Source of the DNA: JAUUSJ01 sp051880475
GTDB lineage: Bacteria > Bacillota > Clostridia > Lachnospirales > Lachnospiraceae
Direction: 5' to 3'
Length of the DNA: 34,992 nt
Assembly (NCBI GenBank): GCA_051880475.1
Contig: JBJEOA010000052.1
Coordinates: 1 to 34,992 of the forward strand
The notes beneath the pieces are model-generated. The model had not been told where the DNA came from and did no database searches. It saw nothing but the letters and a program-made list of their open reading frames with translations. Below, piece by piece: positions 6,912 to 14,126 of this stretch (its first letter is position 1; each line of letters opens with the position of its first letter). The position numbers were made by a program, and so were the translations under genes.

Positions 6912-7364
6912 TCACTGAATCACCGTAAAAATCTGCTCTAGCAAAAGCACTCTCATCATCTGGTGTGGAAAAGTCATCGAAGAAAAACTTATCTTTGCAT
7001 TCGCCCGTTTCACTACTTCTTCATGAAGTCCTAGTGAGCCTCCAATTAAGAATACAACGCTCTCTTTTTCCTGATTGATGAGCTGGCGAATTTTACTTCT
7101 AAATTTCTTCGTCGTAAGCTGCTCTCCCTCGATACAAAGTGCAAATACATACTCGTCAAAACGAATATGAGATAGAAGGCGTTTGCCCTCTATCTCTTTT
7201 ATCTTTTCCTCCAAAAGAGGACTCGCCTTATCTGGAGTTTTTTCATCTGTCACTTCTACAATCTCTAAAGGAGTGTAGACAGAAATTTTTTTCTTTAATT
7301 CTTCGATTTCCTTTCGATAATAACTCTCCTTTATCTTTCCAACGCAGAGTATTCTTATCTTCAT
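6912..7364 (-). CDS. rlmH: RlmH, 23S rRNA pseudouridine-1915 N3-methyltransferase, C-terminally truncated
   Basis: The SPOUT methyltransferase RlmH acts on helix 69 of 23S rRNA in assembled ribosomes. The product starts MKIRILCVGKIKESYY, carries FLIGGSLGLHEEV (SAM-binding knot, about 105-117) and MTFPHQMMRVLLLEQI, all typical. The family normally ends YRAFRIIRGEPYHK about 14 residues after EQI, giving about 159 residues. Here EQI (145) is followed only by FTVIQ and a stop, so the protein has 150 residues and lacks the conserved tail. DNA past the divergence still weakly resembles the lost tail in another frame. The ATG lies 5 nt after the metallopeptidase stop, so the two are cotranscribed. 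Function may be impaired or depend on another subunit. Confidence 0.85.
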   Translation of the reverse strand: MKIRILCVGKIKESYYRKEIEELKKKISVYTPLEIVEVTDEKTPDKASPLLEEKIKEIEGKRLLSHIRFDEYVFALCIEGEQLTTKKFRSKIRQLINQEKESVVFLIGGSLGLHEEVVKRANAKISFSSMTFPHQMMRVLLLEQIFTVIQ

Positions 7365-7369
7365 CGCCT

Positions 7370-8071
7370 CTAGTCATCCTTTCGACCAAATAATAAAACA
7401 AGTCTTAAAAGCTGTAAAATAGAAGCTGCCGCTGCGGCCACATAAGTGAGGGCTGCCGCCTTTAATACTTTTCTTGTCTTAGGCACCTCATCCTCGTAGA
7501 GCATTCCTGTATCGGCTAAAATTCTAAGTGCACGACTTGACGCATTAAACTCTACTGGAAGAGTAATAAGCTGAAATGCTACTCCAAGTGAAAACAGCAC
7601 AATTCCAAGCTGAATCAACGTCTGATTCATACTTAAAATAACACCAAGAACAATAATCGGCCAAGAAAGATTTGTTCCAATATTCACAACTGGCACAATC
7701 GCATTTCGAATTCGAAGCGGTGCATAACTTTCCTGGTCTTGAATCGCATGACCACATTCATGTGCTGCCACTCCAATTGACGCTACCGAAGTTGAATTAT
7801 ACACATCATCTGATAAGCGAAGTACCTTCGCTCTTGGATCATAATGATCTGTCAAACTGCCCGAAATTCTCTCGATGCGAATATTAGAGAGTCCTGCATT
7901 TGCCAAAATCTGTGCCGCTGCCTGTGCTCCTGTTATTCCTCTTTTGCTAGCCACCCTCTTATATTTTGCAAACGTTGTCTTCATCTTAGAAGACGCCACC
8001 ATTGTGATAATGACTCCAACGAGAACTAAAATATAGGTTGGGTCAAACATTCCATAATAACCATATCTCAT
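7370..8071 (-). CDS. YugP-type zinc metallopeptidase (membrane)
   Basis: The 233-residue product matches the neutral zinc metallopeptidase family that includes B. subtilis YugP (Zn_peptidase_2). A membrane helix near residues 11-27 is followed by a cytoplasmic or peripheral region and the zinc motif HECGH in GVAAHECGHAIQ (about 119-130). Two further hydrophobic segments follow (PIIVLGVILS and GIVLFSLGVAFQL), with another near the C-terminus. The start is supported by GGGAGATG upstream. It is the first gene of a two-gene unit with rlmH. The natural substrate of the family is not established. Confidence 0.88.
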   Translation of the reverse strand: MRYGYYGMFDPTYILVLVGVIITMVASSKMKTTFAKYKRVASKRGITGAQAAAQILANAGLSNIRIERISGSLTDHYDPRAKVLRLSDDVYNSTSVASIGVAAHECGHAIQDQESYAPLRIRNAIVPVVNIGTNLSWPIIVLGVILSMNQTLIQLGIVLFSLGVAFQLITLPVEFNASSRALRILADTGMLYEDEVPKTRKVLKAAALTYVAAAAASILQLLRLVLLFGRKDD

Positions 8072-8152
8072 AATTACATCTCCCTTTTTCTTTAAAATAA
8101 ACTATTTTATCTTGTCATGTTAGGGACTTTCTTGTAATCCATAGATACAGAG

Positions 8153-8185
8153 AAAGCCCCCGCAAACTGCAAGAGGCTTTTATTT
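8153..8185 (-). terminator. Terminator after yebC
   Basis: AAAGCCCCCGCA (from 8153) pairs with TGCAAGAGGCTTT around an AAC loop, with several G-U pairs and one bulge. It is followed on the minus strand by CTTTCTCT. It lies about 25 nt after the yebC stop and also reads as a terminator on the plus strand. Confidence 0.65.
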
Positions 8186-8204
8186 TCAGAGTTCTGATTA
8201 CGGA

Positions 8205-8933
8205 TTACTCATCCCAGTTATGATATACACTCTGTACATCATCATCTTCATCTAATAAATCCAATGTCTTTTGTAAATTTTTGATATCATCTGGAGAAGA
8301 AAGCTCCACCCAGTTTTGTGGAATCATAGTAACCTCAGCCTCTACCATGACAATCCCCTCTTCCTCGAGTGCCTGTCTTACAGTGCTGAAATCATCTGGG
8401 TCTGTAATAATCTCATAACTATCTTCTTCCTCTGAGAAATCCTCTGCTCCCGCATCAAGAGCAATCATCATTAAATCATCTGGGTCCATCTCACACTCTT
8501 CTTTATCAATAATGATCTGTCCCTTTTTATCAAACATATAAGATACACATCCCTGCGTTCCTACATTTCCACTTCCCTTTGTGAAAGCATTTCTCACATT
8601 AGCGGCTGTACGATTCTTATTATCCGTCAATGCATTTACAATAATAGCAATTCCACTTGGACCATATCCTTCATAAGTTACAGCCTCGTAATTAACAGAA
8701 CCTGCATCTCCTGCTGCCTTTTTAATTCCTCTTTCGATAGTATCATTAGGCATATTATTCGCTTTTGCCTTTGCGATAACATCACGAAGTCTTGAGTTAT
8801 TATCTGGGTCTGGACCACCCTCTTTTACAGCTACAGCAATCTCTCTACCGATTACAGTAAAAATCTTACCCTTTGCTGCATCATTTTTCTCTTTTTTATG
8901 TTTAATATTGGCAAACTTTGAATGTCCTGACAT
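8205..8933 (-). CDS. yebC: YebC/PmpR family protein
   Basis: The 242-residue product begins MSGHSKFANIKHKKEKNDA, the hallmark N-terminus of the YebC/TACO1 family. It continues with NNMPNDTIERGIKKA, YEGYGPSGIAIIVNALTDN and a typical acidic C-terminal half. Family members have been described as transcriptional regulators and, more recently, as factors relieving ribosome stalling during translation. The start is set by AGGATGAG ahead of the ATG. A promoter at 9011-9039 overlaps the end of the preceding gene, so it can be expressed on its own, and a terminator follows. Confidence 0.96.
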   Translation of the reverse strand: MSGHSKFANIKHKKEKNDAAKGKIFTVIGREIAVAVKEGGPDPDNNSRLRDVIAKAKANNMPNDTIERGIKKAAGDAGSVNYEAVTYEGYGPSGIAIIVNALTDNKNRTAANVRNAFTKGSGNVGTQGCVSYMFDKKGQIIIDKEECEMDPDDLMMIALDAGAEDFSEEEDSYEIITDPDDFSTVRQALEEEGIVMVEAEVTMIPQNWVELSSPDDIKNLQKTLDLLDEDDDVQSVYHNWDE

Positions 8934-9010
8934 TTATTTTCTCATCCTTTCTTTCTCTATGACTATACCTGATGGCTATATAATATATAAACAGGCATAT
9001 CCATTTATCT

Positions 9011-9039
9011 AGTGTAGCATTATTTTTCTATAACGTCAA
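9011..9039 (-). promoter_or_regulatory. yebC promoter
   Basis: On the minus strand TTGACG (9034-9039) and TACACT (9011-9016) are separated by 17 bp. The -35 box overlaps the last codons of the CBS-domain gene. Transcription would start near 9004, about 70 nt before yebC. Confidence 0.6.
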
Positions 9040-10014
9040 GAATGCTTCTCTTCTTGACCTTCTCTTTTCTCTTTTTTCTTGTTCTTTTTCGTCATTATTT
9101 TCCTTTGCAAGCTTTACAATCTTTACCTGCCTGATGACCCTCTCATGGATATCCATTGTCTTAAAACTATATCCCTTATACTCAATCGTAATTTCATCGT
9201 CATCTTCTGGCAATCTGCCATGTTGATTTACTAAAAATCCACTTAATGTCTCAACATCCTCATCAAACTCAATTTCTAGTATATCCTCTAATTTGTCCAA
9301 GCGAATCATTCCCTGAGCTAAATAGGCTCCCTCTTTGCCAAGCGTGACAATCTCTTTTTCTTCTGTATCGTATTCATCCAAAATATTGCCTACGATAATT
9401 TCTAAAATATCTTCCATCGCCACAATTCCTTCTGTCTGACCATACTCATCTAAGACGATGGCCATATGTATTTTTTCAGACTGCATCTCTCGAAAAAGGG
9501 AACTAATATCTTTCGTCTCATGAATAAAAAAAGCTTCTCTTGCAATTTGTCGCAAGTTCGTCTGCCTATTTTTCATATAGTATCGAAGAGCATCTTTTAA
9601 ATGCAACATACCGACAATATTATCGATATCTTCCTCATAAAGAGGATAGCGAGAGAAATTTTGGTCAATCATAAATTGAACGGCGTCGCTAAGCGGCGTA
9701 TCCACATCAATTCCCACTATTTTTTGTCGGAATATCATGACATCTTTCGCTTCTTTATCTCCAAACTCAAATATATTTGAGAGCATAACCGCCTCTTGAG
9801 ATTCAATCGCTCCTTGCTCATGTCCCTCTAAAATGATATTTTTAATTTCCTCCTCGTACTCATTTTCTTCTTCCTCTAAGGAGTCTTTCTTTCGAAACTT
9901 TCTCTGAAATATCTCACTCTTTGATACAATAATATAAGACAAAATACAAATGATAATGCATAAAACTGCAATGATAATAATAGCTATGAGGCTAAACCCC
10001 CCGGGATCTTCCAT
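9028..10014 (-). CDS. CBS-domain CorC/HlyC-like membrane protein
   Basis: The 328-residue product has one N-terminal membrane helix (SLIAIIIIAVLCIIICILSYIIV, about 8-30) in place of the four-helix DUF21 module of full CNNM transporters. A charged linker then leads to a CBS pair (about 75-195, with DVMIFRQKIVGIDVD and GMLHLKD). A CorC/HlyC C-terminal domain follows (about 210-300, with LEIEFDEDVETLSGFLVNQ). Such proteins are linked to magnesium or cobalt homeostasis, or bind adenine nucleotides through the CBS pair. The name hemolysin is historical. AAGGAG lies about 11 nt before the ATG. It follows the EndoA gene by 40 nt and is probably in the same transcript. Confidence 0.85.
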   Translation of the reverse strand: MEDPGGFSLIAIIIIAVLCIIICILSYIIVSKSEIFQRKFRKKDSLEEEENEYEEEIKNIILEGHEQGAIESQEAVMLSNIFEFGDKEAKDVMIFRQKIVGIDVDTPLSDAVQFMIDQNFSRYPLYEEDIDNIVGMLHLKDALRYYMKNRQTNLRQIAREAFFIHETKDISSLFREMQSEKIHMAIVLDEYGQTEGIVAMEDILEIIVGNILDEYDTEEKEIVTLGKEGAYLAQGMIRLDKLEDILEIEFDEDVETLSGFLVNQHGRLPEDDDEITIEYKGYSFKTMDIHERVIRQVKIVKLAKENNDEKEQEKREKRRSRREAFLTL

Positions 10015-10054
10015 AATTACGTTCTTCTCCTTTATTGCTTTTTGTGGGCTCTGC

Positions 10055-10399
10055 CTATGTATCTAATTCTAAACTAATGAGCAAAGCCTGATTTACTTTT
10101 TTTAATATTTTCTCATCTAGGTGACATACTTTCTCTTTTAATCTTCTTTTATCGATTGTTCTAACTTGTTCTAATAAAATAACAGAATCTTTGGAAATAT
10201 CATACTGACGACATTCTATCTCCACATGAGTAGGGAGTTTTGCCTTATTCATCCTACTTGTAATAGCGGCACAAATCACTGTTGGACTATGTTTATTTCC
10301 CGCATCATTTTGAATAATAAGAACTGGACGAACACCGCCCTGCTCTGAGCCAATTACTGGTCTTAAATCTGCATAAAATATATCTCCACGTTTTATCAT
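10055..10399 (-). CDS. EndoA/MazF family mRNA interferase toxin without adjacent antitoxin
   Basis: The product, 114 residues from the ATG at 10399, closely resembles B. subtilis EndoA (NdoA/MazF), a sequence-specific single-strand endoribonuclease. IKRGDIFYADL, GSEQGGVRPVLIIQND (catalytic Arg24), AAITSR (Thr47), KLPTHVEI, SVILLEQVRTIDK and a C-terminal helix are all present. The start MIKRGD aligns with EndoA; an in-frame GTG 12 nt earlier is too close to the GGAG. It follows alr as in Bacillus, but the 149-nt gap has no room for the usual antitoxin gene of about 90 codons. A promoter at 10481-10509 gives it independent expression. Confidence 0.92.
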   Translation of the reverse strand: MIKRGDIFYADLRPVIGSEQGGVRPVLIIQNDAGNKHSPTVICAAITSRMNKAKLPTHVEIECRQYDISKDSVILLEQVRTIDKRRLKEKVCHLDEKILKKVNQALLISLELDT

Positions 10400-10426
10400 C
10401 AACGTTCTCACTCTCCATCTTTACTC

Positions 10427-10457
10427 TAGTAACTATTTTTAACCATTTTCGTTACTA
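10427..10457. promoter_or_regulatory. Inverted repeat TAGTAAC-N17-GTTACTA in the mazF leader
   Basis: TAGTAAC at 10427-10433 and GTTACTA at 10451-10457 are perfect 7-bp inverted repeats. They lie between the predicted promoter and the mazF start. They could form an operator or a weak hairpin in the leader RNA. No regulator is identified. Confidence 0.4.
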
Positions 10458-10480
10458 ATATTATTTCCTAAAAAATCGAG

Positions 10481-10509
10481 AGTATACTAAGAACTAAGAA
10501 AACTGTCCA
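10481..10509 (-). promoter_or_regulatory. Candidate promoter for mazF
   Basis: On the minus strand TGGACA (10504-10509) and TATACT (10481-10486) are 17 bp apart, each matching consensus at five of six positions. It lies in the alr-mazF gap, so the toxin can be made without the rex-alr transcript. Confidence 0.6.
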
Positions 10510-10548
10510 CTTATCTTTTTGTAATCACCTATTCTTCTTTTTCTTCTA

Positions 10549-11712
10549 TTATGCGTTCATATAGTCTACAATCTTAGACACTTCTCCGTCTTCAATATAG
10601 ACTCTTGGAACTCGTTTTGAGATTCCACAGACAAACTCATAATTAAAGCTTCCTGCCATATTAGCGACCTCTTCGACTGAGATTGTATTTTCTCCGTCTT
10701 TTCCAACTAGAGTAACATCATCTAAAACAGAAACACCTTCAATATCTGTGACATCAACCATAAATTGATCCATGCAAATTCTTCCCACAATCGGTGCATA
10801 CTGTCCCCTTATTAAAACTCTTCCCTTAGAAGATAAGGCTCTTGGATATCCGTCTGCATATCCAACTGGAATTGTCGCTATTTTTGATTTTCTCTTTGTC
10901 ACATAAATATGATTATAACTAATTCCCTCTCCCTCCTCTACTTCTTTTAAATAGATAATATGACTCTTTAAGCTAAAGGCTGGATAAAGAGGAAATTCTT
11001 TTGATACTTCATCAGATGGGTAAAGCCCATACGTCATAATTCCTGAGCGCACCATATCAAATCTCGCCTGTGGAAAATCAATAATTCCAGCACTGTTTGA
11101 AATATGCTTTGTCGGAATATGAATTCCATTTTCCTCTAATTTATTGACAAAATTTGTATATCTCTCTAACTGTTTTAAGGCGGCTTTTTTATCTTTTTCA
11201 TCCGCCCTCGCAAAGTGAGTGAAGGCTCCTGTTATTTCAATATTCGGAAGCTTACTGATTTCCTTGATGACAGCAATATTTTCATCACAATCTTTAAATC
11301 CAATACGATTCATTCCTGTATCAATTTTGATATGTATTTTCGCCTTTTTATTTAATGCCACTGCATATTTTGATATATTCTTTGCCATCTCAAGCTCAAA
11401 TACTGTCTGCGTAAGCTGATATTGAATCATTCGACTCATCTGATACTCAGAGGTATATCCAAGAATTAAAATTGGCTGCTTTATTCCATTTTTTCTTAGG
11501 ATAACGCCCTCCTCTATAATCGCAACTCCAAAGGCATCTACTCCCATTTTTCTTAAAGCTTTTGCACATGCGACAGACCCATGTCCATAGCCATCTGCTT
11601 TTATAATAGCCATCACTTTTGTGGAATCTCCAACTGCCTTTTTGACTTCCTCCATATTTTTTTTAATGGCATCTAAATCAATCGTTGCGTGTACTCTTAA
11701 ATAACTATTCAT
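10549..11712 (-). CDS. alr: Alanine racemase
   Basis: A 387-residue PLP enzyme that makes D-alanine for peptidoglycan. The TIM-barrel domain starts with RVHATIDLDAIKKN and contains the PLP-binding Lys38 in MAIIKADGYGHG. The second catalytic residue is the Tyr of GISYNHIYVTKR (about 265). GRICMDQFMVDVTDI in the beta domain is also typical. The ATG overlaps the stop of the preceding nnr gene by four bases (ATGA) and its ribosome site lies inside that gene, so the two are translationally coupled. Stop codon to the mazF start is 149 nt. Confidence 0.97.
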   Translation of the reverse strand: MNSYLRVHATIDLDAIKKNMEEVKKAVGDSTKVMAIIKADGYGHGSVACAKALRKMGVDAFGVAIIEEGVILRKNGIKQPILILGYTSEYQMSRMIQYQLTQTVFELEMAKNISKYAVALNKKAKIHIKIDTGMNRIGFKDCDENIAVIKEISKLPNIEITGAFTHFARADEKDKKAALKQLERYTNFVNKLEENGIHIPTKHISNSAGIIDFPQARFDMVRSGIMTYGLYPSDEVSKEFPLYPAFSLKSHIIYLKEVEEGEGISYNHIYVTKRKSKIATIPVGYADGYPRALSSKGRVLIRGQYAPIVGRICMDQFMVDVTDIEGVSVLDDVTLVGKDGENTISVEEVANMAGSFNYEFVCGISKRVPRVYIEDGEVSKIVDYMNA

Positions 11713-13211
11713 CTCTCTCCTCCTAGGACAAACGGCAATTGCTCTATTATGTCACTCGCCAATATACTATAAACTCCCTTTTCTTTCCTTGCAAAATCTC
11801 CAGCCATTCCATGACAAAAGACTCCCATTCTAGCTCCCTCTATTGGCTCTAATCCTCCTGCGAGCAATCCTGCGATGATTCCGGCTAAGACATCTCCTGA
11901 ACCACCTTTTGCCATTCCATGATTTCCTGTTATATTAATATATGTTTGGTCGTGCTCGTCCATTACAATTGTTCTCACATCCTTTAGAACACAGATAATA
12001 TGATTATCTCTCGCACAAAGTCTCGCAATCTGTATCATATTCTCTTTAATAGATGATGTATCCATTTTCATCAATCTTGCCATCTCCTTCATATGAGGAG
12101 TGATAATGCAAGGAGCTAAAAATCTGGAAAGTTCAATTGTTTCTTCGCCATCCATATGAATACAATTAATTCCATCTGCGTCAAGCACAACTGGAACTTT
12201 TGCTAACCTTTGCAGTATAAGAAGTAAATTTCTCGTCATAGGGGTATTCCCCATGCCAGAGCCAAAAACAATAATACTGGCCTTCTTTATCGCCTCTTGT
12301 AATTTTTCCTTTGCATCTTCCTCCTCCTCGTAGGTTGTAAGTATTGCCTCAGGAAGCTTCGTCTGCAAAATTACACGATTCGACTCATGTGTGAAAATCT
12401 GAACAAGACCACAGCCACTTCGATATGCAGCCTTGGCGTTAAAATAGGCTGCACCAGCCATATTTTTTGAGCCAGCTATAATAAGCACTCTTCCATAACT
12501 TCCCTTGTTTGAGTCAGCCTTTCTCTTTGGTAACTTATCTTTATCTTTCTCCGTATAAAATATTGCCTTTGGAGCGATTGTCTCCACTGCTTTTTTCGGA
12601 AATCCAATATCCTTTACAAGGACTTTCCCCGCATATTCTGCACCTGGATACAAAATTAACCCTAGTTTATTTAGACCAAAAGTCACTGTATAGTCTGCGA
12701 GAAAAGCGACTCCCATAACTTTTCCTGTAGATGCATCAATTCCAGATGGAACATCAATTGCAATCTTTACGCCAGACTTCTCATTTAATTTTTCAATGAC
12801 TTCTCTTTGTATTCCACAGACTTCTCTAGAAAGTCCAACTCCAAAAATTGCATCTATGATGATATCATAGTCATTTTTTGGAAAATTTTTTAAAAAACAT
12901 AATTCTAAACGTATTGCTATTTCTTTTTGGACGGCGTACTGCTCACTCCCACGCCTTACACCTCCAATTTCATAAATATCTACCTTATAGCCTAAGGAAG
13001 ATAAAATTCTAGCCACTGCGATTCCATCTCCACCATTATTTCCTCTCTCAGTGACGATAAGAACCGTCTTTTCTTTTGTAAATCGAGCTATTATCTCCTC
13101 ACAAGTTGCCATAGCTGCTTTTTCCATCAATACCATACCAGGAATCCCAATATTTTCTATCGTGTATTGATCAATCTTTTGCATCTCTTCTCTAGTCGCA
13201 GCATATTCCAC
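11709..13211 (-). CDS. nnr: Bifunctional NAD(P)H-hydrate epimerase / ADP-dependent dehydratase
   Basis: A 500-residue fusion that repairs hydrated NADH and NADPH. The N-terminal YjeF domain (about 1-215; RGNNGGDGIAVARIL, IIDAIFGVGLSR, AIDVPSGIDASTGK) is the epimerase. The C-terminal ribokinase-like domain (about 225-500; GSYGRVLIIAGSKNMAGAA, GSGMGNTP, PVVLDADGIN, GMAKGGSGDVLAGIIAGL) is the nucleotide-dependent dehydratase. The start is GTG, preceded by AGGTGG 5 nt away. It follows rex by 24 nt and overlaps alr, giving the unit rex-nnr-alr. A redox sensor together with an NADH-repair enzyme is a sensible pairing. Confidence 0.95.
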   Translation of the reverse strand: MEYAATREEMQKIDQYTIENIGIPGMVLMEKAAMATCEEIIARFTKEKTVLIVTERGNNGGDGIAVARILSSLGYKVDIYEIGGVRRGSEQYAVQKEIAIRLELCFLKNFPKNDYDIIIDAIFGVGLSREVCGIQREVIEKLNEKSGVKIAIDVPSGIDASTGKVMGVAFLADYTVTFGLNKLGLILYPGAEYAGKVLVKDIGFPKKAVETIAPKAIFYTEKDKDKLPKRKADSNKGSYGRVLIIAGSKNMAGAAYFNAKAAYRSGCGLVQIFTHESNRVILQTKLPEAILTTYEEEEDAKEKLQEAIKKASIIVFGSGMGNTPMTRNLLLILQRLAKVPVVLDADGINCIHMDGEETIELSRFLAPCIITPHMKEMARLMKMDTSSIKENMIQIARLCARDNHIICVLKDVRTIVMDEHDQTYINITGNHGMAKGGSGDVLAGIIAGLLAGGLEPIEGARMGVFCHGMAGDFARKEKGVYSILASDIIEQLPFVLGGER

Positions 13212-13235
13212 TTATTCCACCTCGATTCTTCTTTC

Positions 13236-13895
13236 TTATTCCGCATTGTGAATACGATAAGACAATGTCATTAAACTTTCTACTAAATGCATATTTTCTA
13301 CAATAATATTATCTGGCAAATTAAGGTCAATCGGAGCAAAATTCCAAAATGCTTTGATTCCCCATTTTGCCATATCTTGTGCCATTTTTGGCGCTTTTGT
13401 CTTAGGTAAAGTAAGCACGGCAATCTTTACATCATGCTTTTTAATAAAACTTTCTAACTCTCCAATATCATAGACCTCTACCCCTCGCACTGTAATTCCA
13501 ACTAAGCGTGGATTTGCGTCAAACAATCCGAGTACCTTAAAACTTCTTTTTTGAAATCCCTGATAATTTGCGAGAGCCTGCCCAAGATTTCCTGCTCCTA
13601 CAATAATGATATCATTTTCCTTGTCCAATCCAAGAATACTTCCAATCTCATTATATAGATACTGAACATTATATCCATATCCTTGCTGACCGAATCCACC
13701 AAAATTATTCAGGTCTTGTCGAATCTGAGAAGCAGTTACCTTCATTCTCTTACTTAAATCTTTTGATGAAATTCTAACTACATCATTGTCCAATAATTCG
13801 CCCAAATATCTATAGTAACGCGGAAGTCTCTTAATAACGGCCGGCGATATTTCCTTACCACCGTTTTCTCTTTCTAATGCCTTATTACCTTCCAT
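13236..13895 (-). CDS. rex: Redox-sensing transcriptional repressor Rex
   Basis: The 219-residue product matches Rex, which senses the NADH/NAD+ ratio and represses fermentation and hydrogen-metabolism genes. The N-terminal winged helix (about 17-85; RLPRYYRYLGELL, VTASQIRQDLNNFGGFGQQG) is followed by a Rossmann fold (IIIVGAGNLGQALANY, about 95-110) and a C-terminal swapped helix (NMHLVESLMTLSYRI). The ATG follows AAAGGAGG. A near-consensus promoter lies 30-60 bp upstream, back to back with that of the ABC-F gene. No convincing Rex operator (TTGTTAA-N4-TTAACAA) was seen here, so autoregulation is not supported. Confidence 0.96.
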   Translation of the reverse strand: MEGNKALERENGGKEISPAVIKRLPRYYRYLGELLDNDVVRISSKDLSKRMKVTASQIRQDLNNFGGFGQQGYGYNVQYLYNEIGSILGLDKENDIIIVGAGNLGQALANYQGFQKRSFKVLGLFDANPRLVGITVRGVEVYDIGELESFIKKHDVKIAVLTLPKTKAPKMAQDMAKWGIKAFWNFAPIDLNLPDNIIVENMHLVESLMTLSYRIHNAE

Positions 13896-13926
13896 TCCTT
13901 ATATTCCTCCTTTAAACATTATTTTT

Positions 13927-13955
13927 ATCATATCAAAAGCTATTTTCTTTGTCAA
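13927..13955 (-). promoter_or_regulatory. rex operon promoter
   Basis: On the minus strand a perfect TTGACA (13950-13955) and TATGAT (13927-13932) are 17 bp apart, with TGA just before the -10. It should drive rex-nnr-alr and perhaps the genes beyond. Confidence 0.8.
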
Positions 13956-13970
13956 ATTGCTTTTGCATTA

Positions 13971-13999
13971 TTTACAATCTTTTTTCCTTATGATACAAT
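13971..13999 (+). promoter_or_regulatory. ABC-F gene promoter
   Basis: TTTACA (13971-13976) and TACAAT (13994-13999) are 17 bp apart with TGA before the -10. Transcription would start near 14006, giving a leader of about 120 nt before the ATG at 14127. Its -35 box is only 15 bp from that of the divergent rex promoter. Confidence 0.75.
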
Positions 14000-14078
14000 A
14001 AGAAAGATTGTTTACACTAAATTTTTGTTAAAAAATGGAAGTTTTAAGCATAATTCAGTTGAATTTTCATTTATAGTA

Positions 14079-14100
14079 ATGCCTGCAAGAACAGGCATAG
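14079..14100 (+). promoter_or_regulatory. Leader hairpin upstream of the ABC-F gene
   Basis: ATGCCTG at 14080-14086 pairs with CAGGCAT at 14093-14099 around a 6-nt loop. It lies about 15 nt before the ribosome site and inside the transcribed leader. It is not followed by a T tract, so it is not itself a terminator. A similar motif, CCTGC-AAAG-GCAGG, occurs at 19382-19395. Confidence 0.4.
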
Positions 14101-14126
14101 TATTGCATCAGCATAGGAGGAACACT

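Noticed and set aside
13896..14024. Rex operator in the rex/ABC-F intergenic region
   Set aside because: TTGTTAAAAAATGG and TTGTCAAATTGC were inspected; neither forms the TTGTTAA-N4-TTAACAA palindrome.
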